Shown: positions 52,667 to 61,947, counted from the stretch's first letter. The stretch is 64,000 bases of DNA from Pseudomonas pergaminensis (GCF_024112395.2 NZ_CP078013.2:1488001-1552000); one strand, 5' to 3'. Notes: a model not told the origin generated them from the sequence alone. Numbers and translations: made by a program.

Positions 52667-54142
52667 TCAGCTACCCAGCGCCTTGGACGCCAGCCAGAAC
52701 AACCCGGCCGACAGGGCCACGGTGGCGGGCAGGGTCAGCACCCAGGCCATCAGGATGGTCTTCACGGTGCCGCCTTGCAGGCCGCTTTTGTTTGCGACCA
52801 TGGTACCGGCCACACCCGACGACAGTACGTGGGTGGTGGATACCGGCAGCGCAAAGATGTTGGCAAAGCCAATCATGGTTGCGGTGGTGATCTGCGCCGA
52901 CATGCCCTGGGCATAGGTCATGCCCTGCTTGCCGATCTTCTCGCCGATGGTCAGAACCACACGCTTCCAGCCCACCATGGTGCCTAGGCCCAAGGCCAGT
53001 GCAACGGCGAGGATTACCCAGAACGGTGCATATTCTGTGGTGGCGGTCAGGTCTTTGCGCAGCTTGTCGAGGTCGGATTTCTCACGGGCATCCAGGCCTG
53101 GCAGCTTGCCGACTTTCTTCGCGGTGTCGTCCAGGCAGAGCAGATAGCGACGCACTTCAATGCGCTGGTCAGCACTCAGCGAGTGATAGTCGGACACGCC
53201 CTTCAACGTGTCGACCAGCGCGTTGATGGTCGGCTCGGTCTGCTGCGGGTTGCACTGGAACTTGCCTGGCAGATCGTCCTTCACGCTTTTGCCCAGGGCC
53301 AGGAACTCGCCAAGCGTGGCGTTGTTGCGCTGGTAGAACTGGCTCAAGTGCACGGTCGCATCGCGAGTACGTTCGATCTGGTAAGTGGTGCTGCCCAAGT
53401 CGAGTACGAACTGTGCCGGCACGATACCGATCAGCACCAGCATGATCAGGCCGATGCCTTTCTGGCCGTCGTTGGAGCCGTGCACGAAGCTCACGGCCAT
53501 GGCGGAGATCACCAGGACCAGGCGGTTCCAGAATGGCGGGTGCTTCTTGTCATCGAGCTTGCGGCGCTGGTCCGGGGTCTTGTGCATCTTCGACAGCGGG
53601 CGCCACCACTTCAGGCCGATCAGCACCAGGGCTGCGACCAGGAAGCCGGCCATCGGCGAGAACACCAGGGAGGCACCGATATCCACCGCTTTCTGCCAGT
53701 TCACACCGTCAGCCAGGGGGATGTCGTTGATCAGGGCATTGGCCAGGCCGACACCGAGGATCGAACCGATCAGGGTGTGGGAACTGGAGGCCGGGATACC
53801 GAAGTACCAGGTGCCCAGGTTCCAGGTGATCGCCGCTGCCAATAAAGAGAAGACCATCGCCAGGCCATGGCCGGTGTTCACATTGATCAGCAACTCCACC
53901 GGCAGCAAGTGCACGATGGCGTAGGCGACACCGACACCCCCGAGCAACACGCCGAGGAAGTTGAACACCCCGGAGAAGAACACGGCCAGGTGTGGCGGCA
54001 TGGCTTTGGTATAGATGACTGTGGCCACCGCGTTAGCGGTGTCATGAAAGCCATTGATGAACTCGAAGGCGAGGACAAAGGCCAGGGCGAGCAACAGGCT
54101 CACGAGAACCCAAGCATCCAGTCCGCTGAATAAATCGATCAT
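52667..54142 (-). CDS. Low-affinity inorganic phosphate transporter (PiT family)
   Basis: 491 residues with about ten membrane helices. The two PiT signature repeats are present: FEFINGFHDTANAVATVIYT near the N-terminus and GFANIFALPVSTTHVLSSGVAG near the C-terminus, with FGIPASSSHTLIGSILGVG between. It imports metal-phosphate with H+. The large central hydrophilic loop (about 225-370, with DLGSTTYQIERTRDATVHL and SLSADQRIEVRRYLLCL) is as in Pseudomonas/E. coli Pit. Start at the ATG 54142. Stand-alone, with terminator. Confidence 0.93.
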   Translation of the reverse strand: MIDLFSGLDAWVLVSLLLALAFVLAFEFINGFHDTANAVATVIYTKAMPPHLAVFFSGVFNFLGVLLGGVGVAYAIVHLLPVELLINVNTGHGLAMVFSLLAAAITWNLGTWYFGIPASSSHTLIGSILGVGLANALINDIPLADGVNWQKAVDIGASLVFSPMAGFLVAALVLIGLKWWRPLSKMHKTPDQRRKLDDKKHPPFWNRLVLVISAMAVSFVHGSNDGQKGIGLIMLVLIGIVPAQFVLDLGSTTYQIERTRDATVHLSQFYQRNNATLGEFLALGKSVKDDLPGKFQCNPQQTEPTINALVDTLKGVSDYHSLSADQRIEVRRYLLCLDDTAKKVGKLPGLDAREKSDLDKLRKDLTATTEYAPFWVILAVALALGLGTMVGWKRVVLTIGEKIGKQGMTYAQGMSAQITTATMIGFANIFALPVSTTHVLSSGVAGTMVANKSGLQGGTVKTILMAWVLTLPATVALSAGLFWLASKALGS

Positions 54143-54455
54143 GAAGGTTTTCTGACCCGGTCGTAAGGGGGCGCGATTATGCCAGAAAACCTCAGTAATC
54201 GATGCACTAGCTGCTCATCGGTAACAATCTTCCCTGAAAAAAAATCGGGAAAACGCGTGCATCCCAGGGTTTTCGGGGCTCTGGCAAGTCTTTGATTTAT
54301 AAAGCGCAGGGGGGCGAGGGCGGGGGATTGTCACAAAATCGTCATCCCTGAAACATTTGTATGAAATTTTACAGACGGCAGTGGTATGCAAGGTGGCCGG
54401 CTGCTAGCGATGTGCCAGCAGCCGAGGCCAAACCTTGAGGCTCAGACCGAATTGC
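54143..54455. other. 313-base intergenic region upstream of the phosphate transporter
   Basis: No gene is seen. It must contain the transporter promoter on the minus strand. A Pho-box-like TTGTCAC-AAAA-TCGTCAT (54328-54345) matches CTGTCAT-n4-CTGTCAT at 10 of 14 positions but points away from the transporter gene. A short poly-A tract with TCCC/GGGA flanks (54231-54255) could form a weak hairpin. Confidence 0.5.
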
Positions 54456-54656
54456 TTATGGCTCTTCGGTTTTGAGTTCCTGTTCAATCTTTTGGATTTC
54501 CTGGGCAAATGCCTGGTCGAGCAGGCTGGCTCGTTTACGCCATGGTTTGCGTTCAGGTTCAGGCTGGGCGGCGTAGGTGGTGACTTCCCCGCCGTAAACG
54601 TCCTTGTAACGTTGCTCCTGGCGCTCAAGTTCCGCGCGCAGTTCATCTTTCGTCAC
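54456..54656 (-). CDS. Small charged protein of unknown function
   Basis: 66 residues from a GTG at 54656 with TAGGTAACA upstream: acidic/basic helix ([24 protein letters not shown]), then a basic patch ([13 protein letters not shown]) and a helical end ([20 protein letters not shown]). No membrane segment. I recall close relatives in other Pseudomonas genomes but no function. A longer reading from 54860 uses atypical sequence and would remove the leader region, so it is rejected. Confidence 0.65.
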   Translation of the reverse strand: MTKDELRAELERQEQRYKDVYGGEVTTYAAQPEPERKPWRKRASLLDQAFAQEIQKIEQELKTEEP

Positions 54657-55213
54657 ATTGTTACCTAATTGAGTTGAGAGTAAATACGTTGCAGCGTTAT
54701 GCCGGAATGCGCCCTCGGGGTGTCCCAAGTTGATCCGTAGAAACGTCCAACTTCGGAATAGGCAAGGGCGGCACTTGTTGAGTGCAGTCATTCGGGGCAG
54801 GTAGTTGCAATCGACACTGCACGGCCCGTGCAGTGCCTGGCGAGCTCCGGTTCCGATCATGCAACCGGGCGGACCTGCGCATAGAGTGCATTATAGCGGC
54901 GCATTTGAATAACACTATCAGCATAAAGTTAAAAACCATCAACTTTGTGTGAGCGTTTTGTTACACGGCCCCTTGGGTACCTGCGCAAATATTGGCGTCA
55001 TAAATTCACGCAACTTCGGAGGTTATTAAGCACCGCTTAATTTCAAACAGCCCTGCACCCCAGCCATGGCTGTCCGCCGGCAAATTGCGATAATCGATTG
55101 ATCGTCCGATAATCGCACAATGTTGTTGGCCCTGCCTTGTGCATCCCGGCTGACGCGGCTTGTAATAGCAGCCAAACCTCCCTGCGGTTGACAATAAGAG
55201 AAAGGATCCCGAC
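54657..55213. other. 557-base intergenic region with a structured leader and PcaR box
   Basis: No protein gene is convincing here. On the minus strand a TATAAT at 54889-54894 would start a leader of about 220 bases before the GTG at 54656; it contains the near-perfect palindrome CACTGCACGG-g-CCGTGCAGTG (54815-54835) and could be a regulatory leader or small RNA. On the plus side a PcaR-type site lies at 55104-55118 in front of pcaR. Confidence 0.45.
55104..55118 (+). promoter_or_regulatory. PcaR-box-like site upstream of pcaR
   Basis: GTCCGATAATCGCAC differs from the reported PcaR element GTTCGATAATCGCAC at one base. A related TTGCGATAATCGATT lies about 20 bases upstream. It is 96 bases before the pcaR start, which suits autoregulation. 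Confidence 0.7.
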
Positions 55214-56056
55214 ATGAACGATCAATTGCGCAATTCCTTCGCGTCAGTGGCGCCGCCGATCGTTGCTTCGCCGGCCAAGCGCATCCAGGCGTTTACCGGT
55301 GATCCGGACTTCATGACCTCCCTGGCCCGTGGCCTGGCCGTGGTGCAGGCGTTTCAGGAGCGCAAGCGCCACCTCACCATCGCGCAGATCAGCCACCGTA
55401 CCGAAATCCCCCGCGCCGCCGTGCGCCGTTGCCTGCACACCTTGATCAAGCTGGGCTACGCCACCACCGACGGGCGGACCTATTCGCTGTTGCCCAAAGT
55501 CTTGACCCTGGGCCACGCCTACCTGTCGTCGACGCCGCTGGCGGTGTCGGCCCAGCCTTATCTGGACCGCATGAGCGAGCAACTCCACGAAGCCTGCAAC
55601 ATGGCCACCCTCGAAGGCGACGACATTCTCTACATCGCCCGTTCGGCCACCACTCAGCGCCTGATTTCCGTGGACCTGTCGGTGGGTGGCCGGCTGCCGG
55701 CCTATTGCACCTCCATGGGCCGCATCCTGCTCGCGGCGCTGGACGACGCCTCGCTGCAGGATTACCTCGACCATGCCGACCTGCAAACCAAGACCAGCCG
55801 CACCCTGACCACGCCCGAGGCGCTGTTCGAATGCCTGCAACAAGTGCGTCAGCAGGGCTGGTGCATCGTCGACCAGGAGCTCGAACAGGGCCTGCGTTCC
55901 ATTGCCGTGCCGGTCTATGACGCCTCCGGCCAGGTGCTGGCTGCGTTGAACGTCAGCACCCACGCCGGCCGGGTCAGCCGCGGCGAGCTGGAACAACGCT
56001 TCCTGCCGAGCATGCTCAGCGCCAGCCGCGAGTTGAGCGCGCAGCTGTTTGCCTAA
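55214..56056 (+). CDS. pcaR: IclR-family regulator PcaR of beta-ketoadipate genes
   Basis: 280 residues. N-terminal winged helix (about 30-95, MTSLARGLAVVQAFQERKRHLTIAQISHRTEIPRAAVRRCLHTL) and IclR effector domain with LPAYCTSMGRILLAALDD and GWCIVDQELEQGLRSIAVPVYD. In Pseudomonas putida PcaR activates pcaK, pcaF, pcaTBDC and pcaIJ with beta-ketoadipate as co-inducer. AAAGGATCCCGAC precedes the ATG. First gene of the pca cluster. Confidence 0.95.
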   Translation: MNDQLRNSFASVAPPIVASPAKRIQAFTGDPDFMTSLARGLAVVQAFQERKRHLTIAQISHRTEIPRAAVRRCLHTLIKLGYATTDGRTYSLLPKVLTLGHAYLSSTPLAVSAQPYLDRMSEQLHEACNMATLEGDDILYIARSATTQRLISVDLSVGGRLPAYCTSMGRILLAALDDASLQDYLDHADLQTKTSRTLTTPEALFECLQQVRQQGWCIVDQELEQGLRSIAVPVYDASGQVLAALNVSTHAGRVSRGELEQRFLPSMLSASRELSAQLFA

Positions 56057-56201
56057 GCTGTTCGGTGACCGCACAGATCCCGGTTTGGTCAATTGACGCT
56101 GTTTCCCCTGGCTTATTAATGTGCGGCAGCGCTTTGAGCGCCGTCCAATAATAACGACGACCCCAGGTCGTCAGCCCGCCATCGGTGTGGAAATAAAAAT
56201 A

Positions 56202-57542
56202 ATGAATCAGCCCTCTGTCGGTACTACGTTGGACGTCCAGTCCTTCATCAACACCCAGCCACTGTCACGCTACCAGTGGCGCGTGGTGATCCTGTGTTTC
56301 CTGATCGTGTTCCTCGATGGCCTCGACACCGCCGCCATGGGCTTCATCGCGCCTGCGCTGTCCCAGGACTGGGGCATCGACCGCGCCAGCCTCGGCCCGG
56401 TGATGAGCGCCGCGTTGATCGGCATGGTCTTCGGCGCGCTGGGTTCTGGCCCCCTGGCGGATCGTTTCGGTCGCAAAGTGGTGCTGGTGGGCGCGGTGCT
56501 GGTGTTTGGCGCGTTCAGCCTGGCCTCGGCCTACAGCAGCAACGTCGACCAACTGCTGGTGCTGCGCTTCCTCACCGGGCTGGGTCTGGGCGCGGGCATG
56601 CCGAATGCGACAACGCTGCTGTCGGAGTACACCCCCGAACGCCATAAGTCGCTGCTGGTGACCAGCATGTTCTGCGGCTTCAACCTGGGCATGGCCGGGG
56701 GCGGGTTTATCTCGGCCAAGCTGATCCCGGCGTTCGGCTGGCACAGCCTGCTACTCATCGGCGGCATCCTGCCGTTGATCCTGGCGTTGGTGTTGTTGGT
56801 GTGGCTGCCGGAATCGGCGCGTTACCTGGTGGTGCGTAACCGGGGGACCGACAAGGTGCGCAAAACCTTGTCCCCCATCGAGCCCTCTATCGTTGCCCAG
56901 GCCAGCCATTTCAGCGTCCCCGAGCAGAAAACCGTCAAGGCGCGCAACGTGTTTGCGGTGATCTTCTCCGGCACCTACAGCGCCGGCACCTTGCTGCTGT
57001 GGCTCACCTATTTCATGGGTTTGGTGATCGTGTACCTGCTCACCAGCTGGTTGCCGACCCTGATGCGCGACAGCGGCGCCAGCATGGAACAAGCGGCGTT
57101 CATCGGCGCGCTGTTCCAGTTCGGCGGCGTGTTGAGCGCGGTGGGCGTGGGGTGGGCCATGGACCGCTTCAACCCCCACAAGGTCATCGGCACGTTCTAC
57201 CTGCTGGCCGGGGTGTTTGCCTACGCAGTAGGGCAGAGCCTGGGCAATATCACCTTGCTTGCCACCCTGGTGCTGATGGCCGGGATGTGCGTCAACGGTG
57301 CGCAATCGGCGATGCCGTCCCTGGCCGCACGCTTCTACCCGACCCAGGGCCGCGCCACGGGCGTGTCGTGGATGCTGGGTATCGGCCGCTTCGGCGCGAT
57401 CCTGGGGGCATGGATGGGCGCGACCTTGCTCGGCCTGGGCTGGAACTTCGAGCAGGTGCTCACCGCGCTGGTGATCCCCGCCGCGTTGGCCACGGCCGCT
57501 GTCGTTATCAAAGGAATGGTCAGCCACGCCGATGCTACCTGA
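56202..57542 (+). CDS. pcaK: 4-hydroxybenzoate/protocatechuate transporter PcaK (MFS)
   Basis: 446 residues, 12 helices, aromatic acid:H+ symporter family. The family motif in the first helix, FLIVFLDGLDTAAMGFIAPAL, includes the Asp pair needed for transport; GPLADRFGRKVVLVGA is the MFS loop 2-3 motif, and DRFNPHKVIG the loop 8-9 one. It imports 4-hydroxybenzoate and protocatechuate for the enzymes encoded downstream. The ATG at 56202 gives MNQPSVGTTLDVQSFIN, the PcaK-like start; the longer reading from 56121 is not supported. Confidence 0.93.
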   Translation: MNQPSVGTTLDVQSFINTQPLSRYQWRVVILCFLIVFLDGLDTAAMGFIAPALSQDWGIDRASLGPVMSAALIGMVFGALGSGPLADRFGRKVVLVGAVLVFGAFSLASAYSSNVDQLLVLRFLTGLGLGAGMPNATTLLSEYTPERHKSLLVTSMFCGFNLGMAGGGFISAKLIPAFGWHSLLLIGGILPLILALVLLVWLPESARYLVVRNRGTDKVRKTLSPIEPSIVAQASHFSVPEQKTVKARNVFAVIFSGTYSAGTLLLWLTYFMGLVIVYLLTSWLPTLMRDSGASMEQAAFIGALFQFGGVLSAVGVGWAMDRFNPHKVIGTFYLLAGVFAYAVGQSLGNITLLATLVLMAGMCVNGAQSAMPSLAARFYPTQGRATGVSWMLGIGRFGAILGAWMGATLLGLGWNFEQVLTALVIPAALATAAVVIKGMVSHADAT

Positions 57543-57560
57543 TCATGGCCGCTTTTCCGG

Positions 57561-57643
57561 TGGGAGCCGGCTTGCCTGCGATGCAGGCGACTCGTTAGGC
57601 AAGTGACACTGCGGCGATGCCATCGCAGGCAAGCCAGCTCCCA
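57561..57643. repeat. Inverted REP-like repeat pair
   Basis: TGGGAGCCGGCTTGCCTGCG and CGCAGGCAAGCCAGCTCCCA are inverse copies separated by about 40 bases, immediately after pcaK. Confidence 0.87.
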
Positions 57644-57685
57644 CATTGACCGCGTTCCTCCAGATTATTAGCCAGGCAACAATCC

Positions 57686-57719
57686 GTTCGATAATCGAAC
57701 ACTGAGTCGATTATCGGAT
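57686..57719 (+). promoter_or_regulatory. Two PcaR-box-like sites upstream of pcaI
   Basis: GTTCGATAATCGAAC (57686-57700) is nearly identical to the PcaR element, and an inverted copy, AGTCGATTATCGGAT (57705-57719), lies 4 bases further on. They are about 90-120 bases before the pcaI start and would control pcaIJF-HG. Confidence 0.78.
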
Positions 57720-57806
57720 TGTTCGGCCCATTTCCCCGGCTTAATCTTCAAGCACTTCGGCGCCACCTCAGCGCCTTTTTCGATCAACACTGGGAGCCCG
57801 AACCCC

Positions 57807-58664
57807 ATGGCTGAAATCCTCGCGCTGCATGACGCGGTGAAGCAATTCGTGACCGACGGCGATACCGTCGCGCTGGAAGGCTTCACCCATCTGATCCCTA
57901 CGGCAGCGGGTCATGAAATCATTCGTCAGGGCAAGAAAGACCTGACGCTGGTGCGTATGACGCCTGACCTGATCTACGACCAGTTGATCGGTGCTGGCTG
58001 CGCCCGCAAGTTGATTTTCTCCTGGGGTGGCAACCCAGGTGTGGGCTCCCTGCATCGCCTGCGTGACGCGGTCGAGAAGCAATGGCCGCAACCGCTGGAA
58101 ATTGAAGAGCACAGCCACGCCGACCTGGCCAATGCCTATGTCGCCGGTGCATCAGGCCTGCCTTTTGCGGTGCTGCGTGCCTACGCCGGTTCCGACCTGC
58201 CCAAGGTCAACCCACTGATCAAGACCGTGACCTGCCCGTTCACCGGTGAAGTGCTGGCGGCGGTGCCCTCGGTGCGTCCGGATGTCAGCGTGATCCACGC
58301 ACAAAAAGCCGACCGCAAGGGCAACGTGTTGCTGTGGGGCATCCTTGGCGTGCAAAAGGAAGCGGCCCTGGCGGCCAAGCGCTGCATCGTCACCGTCGAG
58401 GAAATCGTCGACGACCTCAACGCGCCCATGAACAGTTGCGTGCTGCCGACCTGGGCCCTGACTGCGGTGTGCCATGTTCCCGGTGGCGCGCATCCGTCCT
58501 ACGCTCACGGCTACAACGAGCGTGACAATCGCTTCTACCAGGCGTGGGACCCGATCGCCCGCGACCGTGAGACCTTTACCGCCTGGATCAACGAATACAT
58601 CCACGGCACTGCCGACTTCACCGAATTCCAGGCCAAGCTGGCCACCGCGCAGGAGGCCAAGTAA
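57807..58664 (+). CDS. pcaI: 3-oxoadipate CoA-transferase subunit A
   Basis: 285 residues. The alpha subunit of family I CoA transferase: GDTVALEGFTHLIPTAAGHEI, RKLIFSWGGNPGVGSLHRLRDAV, LPFAVLRAYAGSDL and NAPMNSCVLPTWALTAV. With PcaJ it transfers CoA from succinyl-CoA to 3-oxoadipate. It is the longer form (about 285 residues) related to CatI rather than the 230-residue P. putida PcaI. Stop and pcaJ start share one base. Confidence 0.9.
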   Translation: MAEILALHDAVKQFVTDGDTVALEGFTHLIPTAAGHEIIRQGKKDLTLVRMTPDLIYDQLIGAGCARKLIFSWGGNPGVGSLHRLRDAVEKQWPQPLEIEEHSHADLANAYVAGASGLPFAVLRAYAGSDLPKVNPLIKTVTCPFTGEVLAAVPSVRPDVSVIHAQKADRKGNVLLWGILGVQKEAALAAKRCIVTVEEIVDDLNAPMNSCVLPTWALTAVCHVPGGAHPSYAHGYNERDNRFYQAWDPIARDRETFTAWINEYIHGTADFTEFQAKLATAQEAK

Positions 58665-59443
58665 TGGCTTACTCGACCAATGAAATGATGACCGTCGCCG
58701 CCGCGCGTCGCCTCAAGAATGGCTCCGTGTGCTTCGTCGGCATCGGCCTGCCGTCCAAGGCGGCCAACCTGGCGCGCCTGACCTCGTCGCCGGATGTGGT
58801 GCTGATCTACGAGTCCGGCCCGATTGGCGCCAAACCGTCGGTACTGCCGCTGTCCATCGGTGATGGTGAACTGGCGGAAACCGCCGACACTGTCGTACCG
58901 ACCGGTGAGATCTTTCGCTATTGGCTGCAAGGCGGGCGCATCGATGTGGGCTTTCTCGGCGCGGCCCAGGTCGATCGCTTCGGCAACATCAACACCACCG
59001 TGGTCGGTGACTACCACCAGCCCAAAGTGCGCCTGCCGGGTGCCGGTGGGGCGCCGGAAATTGCTGGCTCGGCCAAGAGCGTGCTGATCATCCTCAAGCA
59101 GTCGGCGCGTTCGTTTGTCGACAAACTGGACTTCATCACCTCGGTCGGCCACGGCGAAGGCGGCGACTCGCGCAAACGCCTGGGTCTGCCGGGCGCGGGG
59201 CCTGTAGGGATCATTACCGACCTGTGCATTATGGAACCGGAAGCGGGCACCCATGAATTCGTGGTCACCGCGCTGCACCCTGGCGTGACCCGTGAGCAAG
59301 TGGTGGCGGCCACCGGTTGGGCGATTCGTTTTGCCGACCAGGTCGACACCACCGCCGAACCGACTGAAGTAGAGCTGACCGCCCTGCGTGACCTTGAAGC
59401 ACGCACCGCGGCCGCCCATGGCCAAGCGCCGGGAGAAGCCTGA
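58664..59443 (+). CDS. pcaJ: 3-oxoadipate CoA-transferase subunit B
   Basis: 259 residues. Catalytic Glu50 in VLIYESGPIGAKPSV forms the glutamyl-CoA intermediate of the family. VGFLGAAQVDRFGNINTTVVGDY and GITTDLCIMEPE-type (GIITDLCIMEPEAG) segments follow. Partner of PcaI; like its partner it is the CatJ-like form. Its ATG overlaps the pcaI stop by one base and its stop overlaps the pcaF start. Confidence 0.92.
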   Translation: MAYSTNEMMTVAAARRLKNGSVCFVGIGLPSKAANLARLTSSPDVVLIYESGPIGAKPSVLPLSIGDGELAETADTVVPTGEIFRYWLQGGRIDVGFLGAAQVDRFGNINTTVVGDYHQPKVRLPGAGGAPEIAGSAKSVLIILKQSARSFVDKLDFITSVGHGEGGDSRKRLGLPGAGPVGIITDLCIMEPEAGTHEFVVTALHPGVTREQVVAATGWAIRFADQVDTTAEPTEVELTALRDLEARTAAAHGQAPGEA

Positions 59444-60642
59444 TGCGCGACGTATTTATCTGTGATGCCATTCGTACCCCCATCGGCCGTTTCGGCGGTG
59501 GCCTGTCCACCGTGCGTGCCGATGATTTGGCGGCGCTGCCGATCAAGGCCCTGATTGAACGTAACCCCTCTGTGGACTGGCAGGCCGTCGATGAAGTGTT
59601 CCTCGGCTGCGCCAACCAGGCCGGCGAAGACAACCGCAACGTGGCGCGCATGGCGCTGTTGCTGGCGGGCCTGCCGGAAAGCATTCCGGGTGTGACCCTC
59701 AACCGCTTGTGCGCCTCGGGCATGGACGCGATCGGCACGGCCTTCCGCGCGATTGCCAGCGGCGAAATGGAACTGGCGATCGCCGGTGGCGTCGAGTCGA
59801 TGTCCCGCGCGCCGTTCGTGATGGGCAAGGCCGACGCGGCGTTCTCACGCAACATGAAGCTGGAAGACACCACCATCGGCTGGCGTTTTATCAACCCGCT
59901 GATGAAAGCGCAGTACGGCGTGGATGCGATGCCGCAGACCGCCGACAATGTGGCCGACGACTACAAGGTGTCCCGCGCCGACCAAGACGCCTTCGCCCTG
60001 CGCAGCCAGCAACGCACCGCTGCGGCCCAGGCCGCCGGCTTTTTCGCCGAAGAGATCGTGCCGGTGCGGGTTGCGCATAAAAAAGGCGAAACCGTGGTGG
60101 AGCACGACGAGCATCCACGTGACACCACCCTGGAAGCCCTGGCCAAGCTAAAACCGGTCAACGGCCCGGACAAAACCGTCACCGCTGGCAACGCCTCGGG
60201 CGTGAACGACGGTGCGGCGGCGCTGATCCTGGCCTCCGCCGAAGCGGTCAAGAAACATGGCCTGACCGCCCGCGCCCGCGTATTGGGCATGGCCAGCGCC
60301 GGTGTCGCACCGCGCGTGATGGGCATCGGCCCGGTGCCAGCGGTGCGTAAGCTGGTCGAGCGCCTTGGCCTGGCCGTGACCGATTTCGATGTGATCGAAC
60401 TCAACGAGGCCTTCGCCAGCCAAGGCCTGGCCGTGCTGCGTGAACTGGGCATCGCCGACGACGCGCCCCAGGTCAACCCGAATGGCGGCGCTATCGCCCT
60501 CGGCCACCCGCTGGGCATGAGCGGCGCGCGGCTGGTGCTGACGGCCCTGCACCAACTCGAAAAAACCGGTGGCAGCAAAGGCCTGGCGACCATGTGTGTC
60601 GGTGTTGGCCAAGGCCTGGCCCTGGCGATTGAACGCATCTAA
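59443..60642 (+). CDS. pcaF: 3-oxoadipyl-CoA thiolase
   Basis: 399 residues. Nucleophile Cys90 in [14 protein letters not shown], His in [18 protein letters not shown] and second Cys in [24 protein letters not shown] is the other active-site block. It splits 3-oxoadipyl-CoA to succinyl-CoA and acetyl-CoA, the last step of the pathway. The start overlaps the pcaJ stop (TGATG). pcaH follows after 17 bases. Confidence 0.95.
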   Translation: MRDVFICDAIRTPIGRFGGGLSTVRADDLAALPIKALIERNPSVDWQAVDEVFLGCANQAGEDNRNVARMALLLAGLPESIPGVTLNRLCASGMDAIGTAFRAIASGEMELAIAGGVESMSRAPFVMGKADAAFSRNMKLEDTTIGWRFINPLMKAQYGVDAMPQTADNVADDYKVSRADQDAFALRSQQRTAAAQAAGFFAEEIVPVRVAHKKGETVVEHDEHPRDTTLEALAKLKPVNGPDKTVTAGNASGVNDGAAALILASAEAVKKHGLTARARVLGMASAGVAPRVMGIGPVPAVRKLVERLGLAVTDFDVIELNEAFASQGLAVLRELGIADDAPQVNPNGGAIALGHPLGMSGARLVLTALHQLEKTGGSKGLATMCVGVGQGLALAIERI

Positions 60643-60659
60643 TAAGAGAGGATTGCTCC

Positions 60660-61364
60660 ATGAGTGACAAGCCCGGATACCGGCGCCCGCAAGCGGGCAC
60701 TCAACCTGATTACCTGCACCCGGCCTACCAGTCGACGAACCTGCGTTCGCCGTCGCAGCCCCTGGTGTTCCTGCCCCATTCCTTGTCGGAAATTACCGGC
60801 CCGACCATCGGCGCCGAGCGCGTCAATGAGAAGGACAACGACCTCACCGCCCAGCATGAAGGCGAGCCCCAGGGCGAACGCATCATCATCCACGGCCGTG
60901 TGCTCGACGAAAACGGCCTGCCGGTGCCGGGCATCCTTGTCGAGATCTGGCAAGCCAACGCCGCCGGCCGCTACAACCACAAGCGCGACGTGCACGACGC
61001 GCCGTTGGACCCGAACTTCACCGGCACCGGCCGCACCGTCACCGACGCCGATGGCTGGTACCAGTTCCAGACCATCAAGCCCGGCGCCTACCCGTGGGGC
61101 AACCACCACAACGCGTGGCGCCCGGCGCATATCCACTTTTCGCTGTTCGGCCCGAGTGTGCTGACGCGCTTGGTGACGCAGATGTATTTCCCCGGCGACC
61201 CGCTGCTGGAATACGACCCGATCTATAACTGCGTGCCGGACACTTCGGCCAAGCAACGTTTGATCGCCAGCTTCGACCTGGAAAAAACCATTCCTTCCTA
61301 TGCCCTCGGCTACCGCTGGGACATCGTCCTGCGCGGCCGCGACGCCACGCCGATGGAGAAATGA
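60660..61364 (+). CDS. pcaH: Protocatechuate 3,4-dioxygenase beta subunit
   Basis: 234 residues. Fe(III) ligands expected for the beta subunit are present: Tyr105 (AAGRYNHK), Tyr144 (PGAYPW), His157 and His159 (RPAHIHFS). The intradiol ring-cleaving enzyme converts protocatechuate to 3-carboxy-cis,cis-muconate. AGAGGATTGCTCC precedes the ATG. In the P. putida layout pcaHG is separate; here it sits directly behind pcaF. Confidence 0.96.
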   Translation: MSDKPGYRRPQAGTQPDYLHPAYQSTNLRSPSQPLVFLPHSLSEITGPTIGAERVNEKDNDLTAQHEGEPQGERIIIHGRVLDENGLPVPGILVEIWQANAAGRYNHKRDVHDAPLDPNFTGTGRTVTDADGWYQFQTIKPGAYPWGNHHNAWRPAHIHFSLFGPSVLTRLVTQMYFPGDPLLEYDPIYNCVPDTSAKQRLIASFDLEKTIPSYALGYRWDIVLRGRDATPMEK

Positions 61365-61365
61365 G

Positions 61366-61932
61366 ATGACACTCAACGCGACCACGTCCCACACCGTCGG
61401 GCCGTACTACCACATCGGCCTGACCTGGCTGAACCGCGAAGACCTCACCGTGGCCGCCACCCTTGGCGAGCGTGTGGCGATCAGCGGGCTGGTGGTGGAT
61501 GGCAACGGCGATGTCGTCAATGACGCCATGCTCGAAGTCTGGCAGGCCAACGCCGCCGGCAAGTACGACCATCCCGAAGATGAGCAGGACAAAGCGCTGG
61601 ACTCGAACTTCGAAGGCTTCGGCCGGGTGCCGGTGGATGCCGAAGGGCGGTTTCGCTTTACCACCATCAAGCCGGGCGCTGTGCCGGGCCTGAAAGGCAC
61701 GACCCAGGCGCCACACCTGGTGGTGCTGGTGTTTGCCAGGGGCTTGGTGAAGCACTTGCTGACGCGGATTTACTTTGACGGTGAGGCGCTGAATGGGGAT
61801 GACCCGTTGTTGGCGTGTGTGCCGGCAGATCGGCGCGAAACCTTGATTGCCAAGCAGGATGCAGAGGGTGTGCATCAGTGGAATGTGATTTTGCAGGGCA
61901 CAGACCGGGAAACAGTGTTCTTTGATTATTGA
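61366..61932 (+). CDS. pcaG: Protocatechuate 3,4-dioxygenase alpha subunit
   Basis: 188 residues. It has the beta-sandwich of PcaH (VWQANAAGKYDHPED-type, read EVWQANAAGKYDHP, and FRFTTIKPGAVPG) but lacks the second Tyr and the His ligands, as expected for the non-catalytic alpha subunit. The GPYYHIGLTWL start and LTRIYFDGEALNGDDPLLACVP are family features. It begins one base after the pcaH stop (TGAGATG). A REP pair follows. Confidence 0.95.
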   Translation: MTLNATTSHTVGPYYHIGLTWLNREDLTVAATLGERVAISGLVVDGNGDVVNDAMLEVWQANAAGKYDHPEDEQDKALDSNFEGFGRVPVDAEGRFRFTTIKPGAVPGLKGTTQAPHLVVLVFARGLVKHLLTRIYFDGEALNGDDPLLACVPADRRETLIAKQDAEGVHQWNVILQGTDRETVFFDY

Positions 61933-61947
61933 GTTGGCTTGAGAGCA

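Noticed and set aside
54328..54345. Pho box for the phosphate transporter
   Set aside because: Only 10 of 14 fixed bases match and it faces away from the transporter; PiT-type transporters are often constitutive. Kept only as a note in the intergenic entry.
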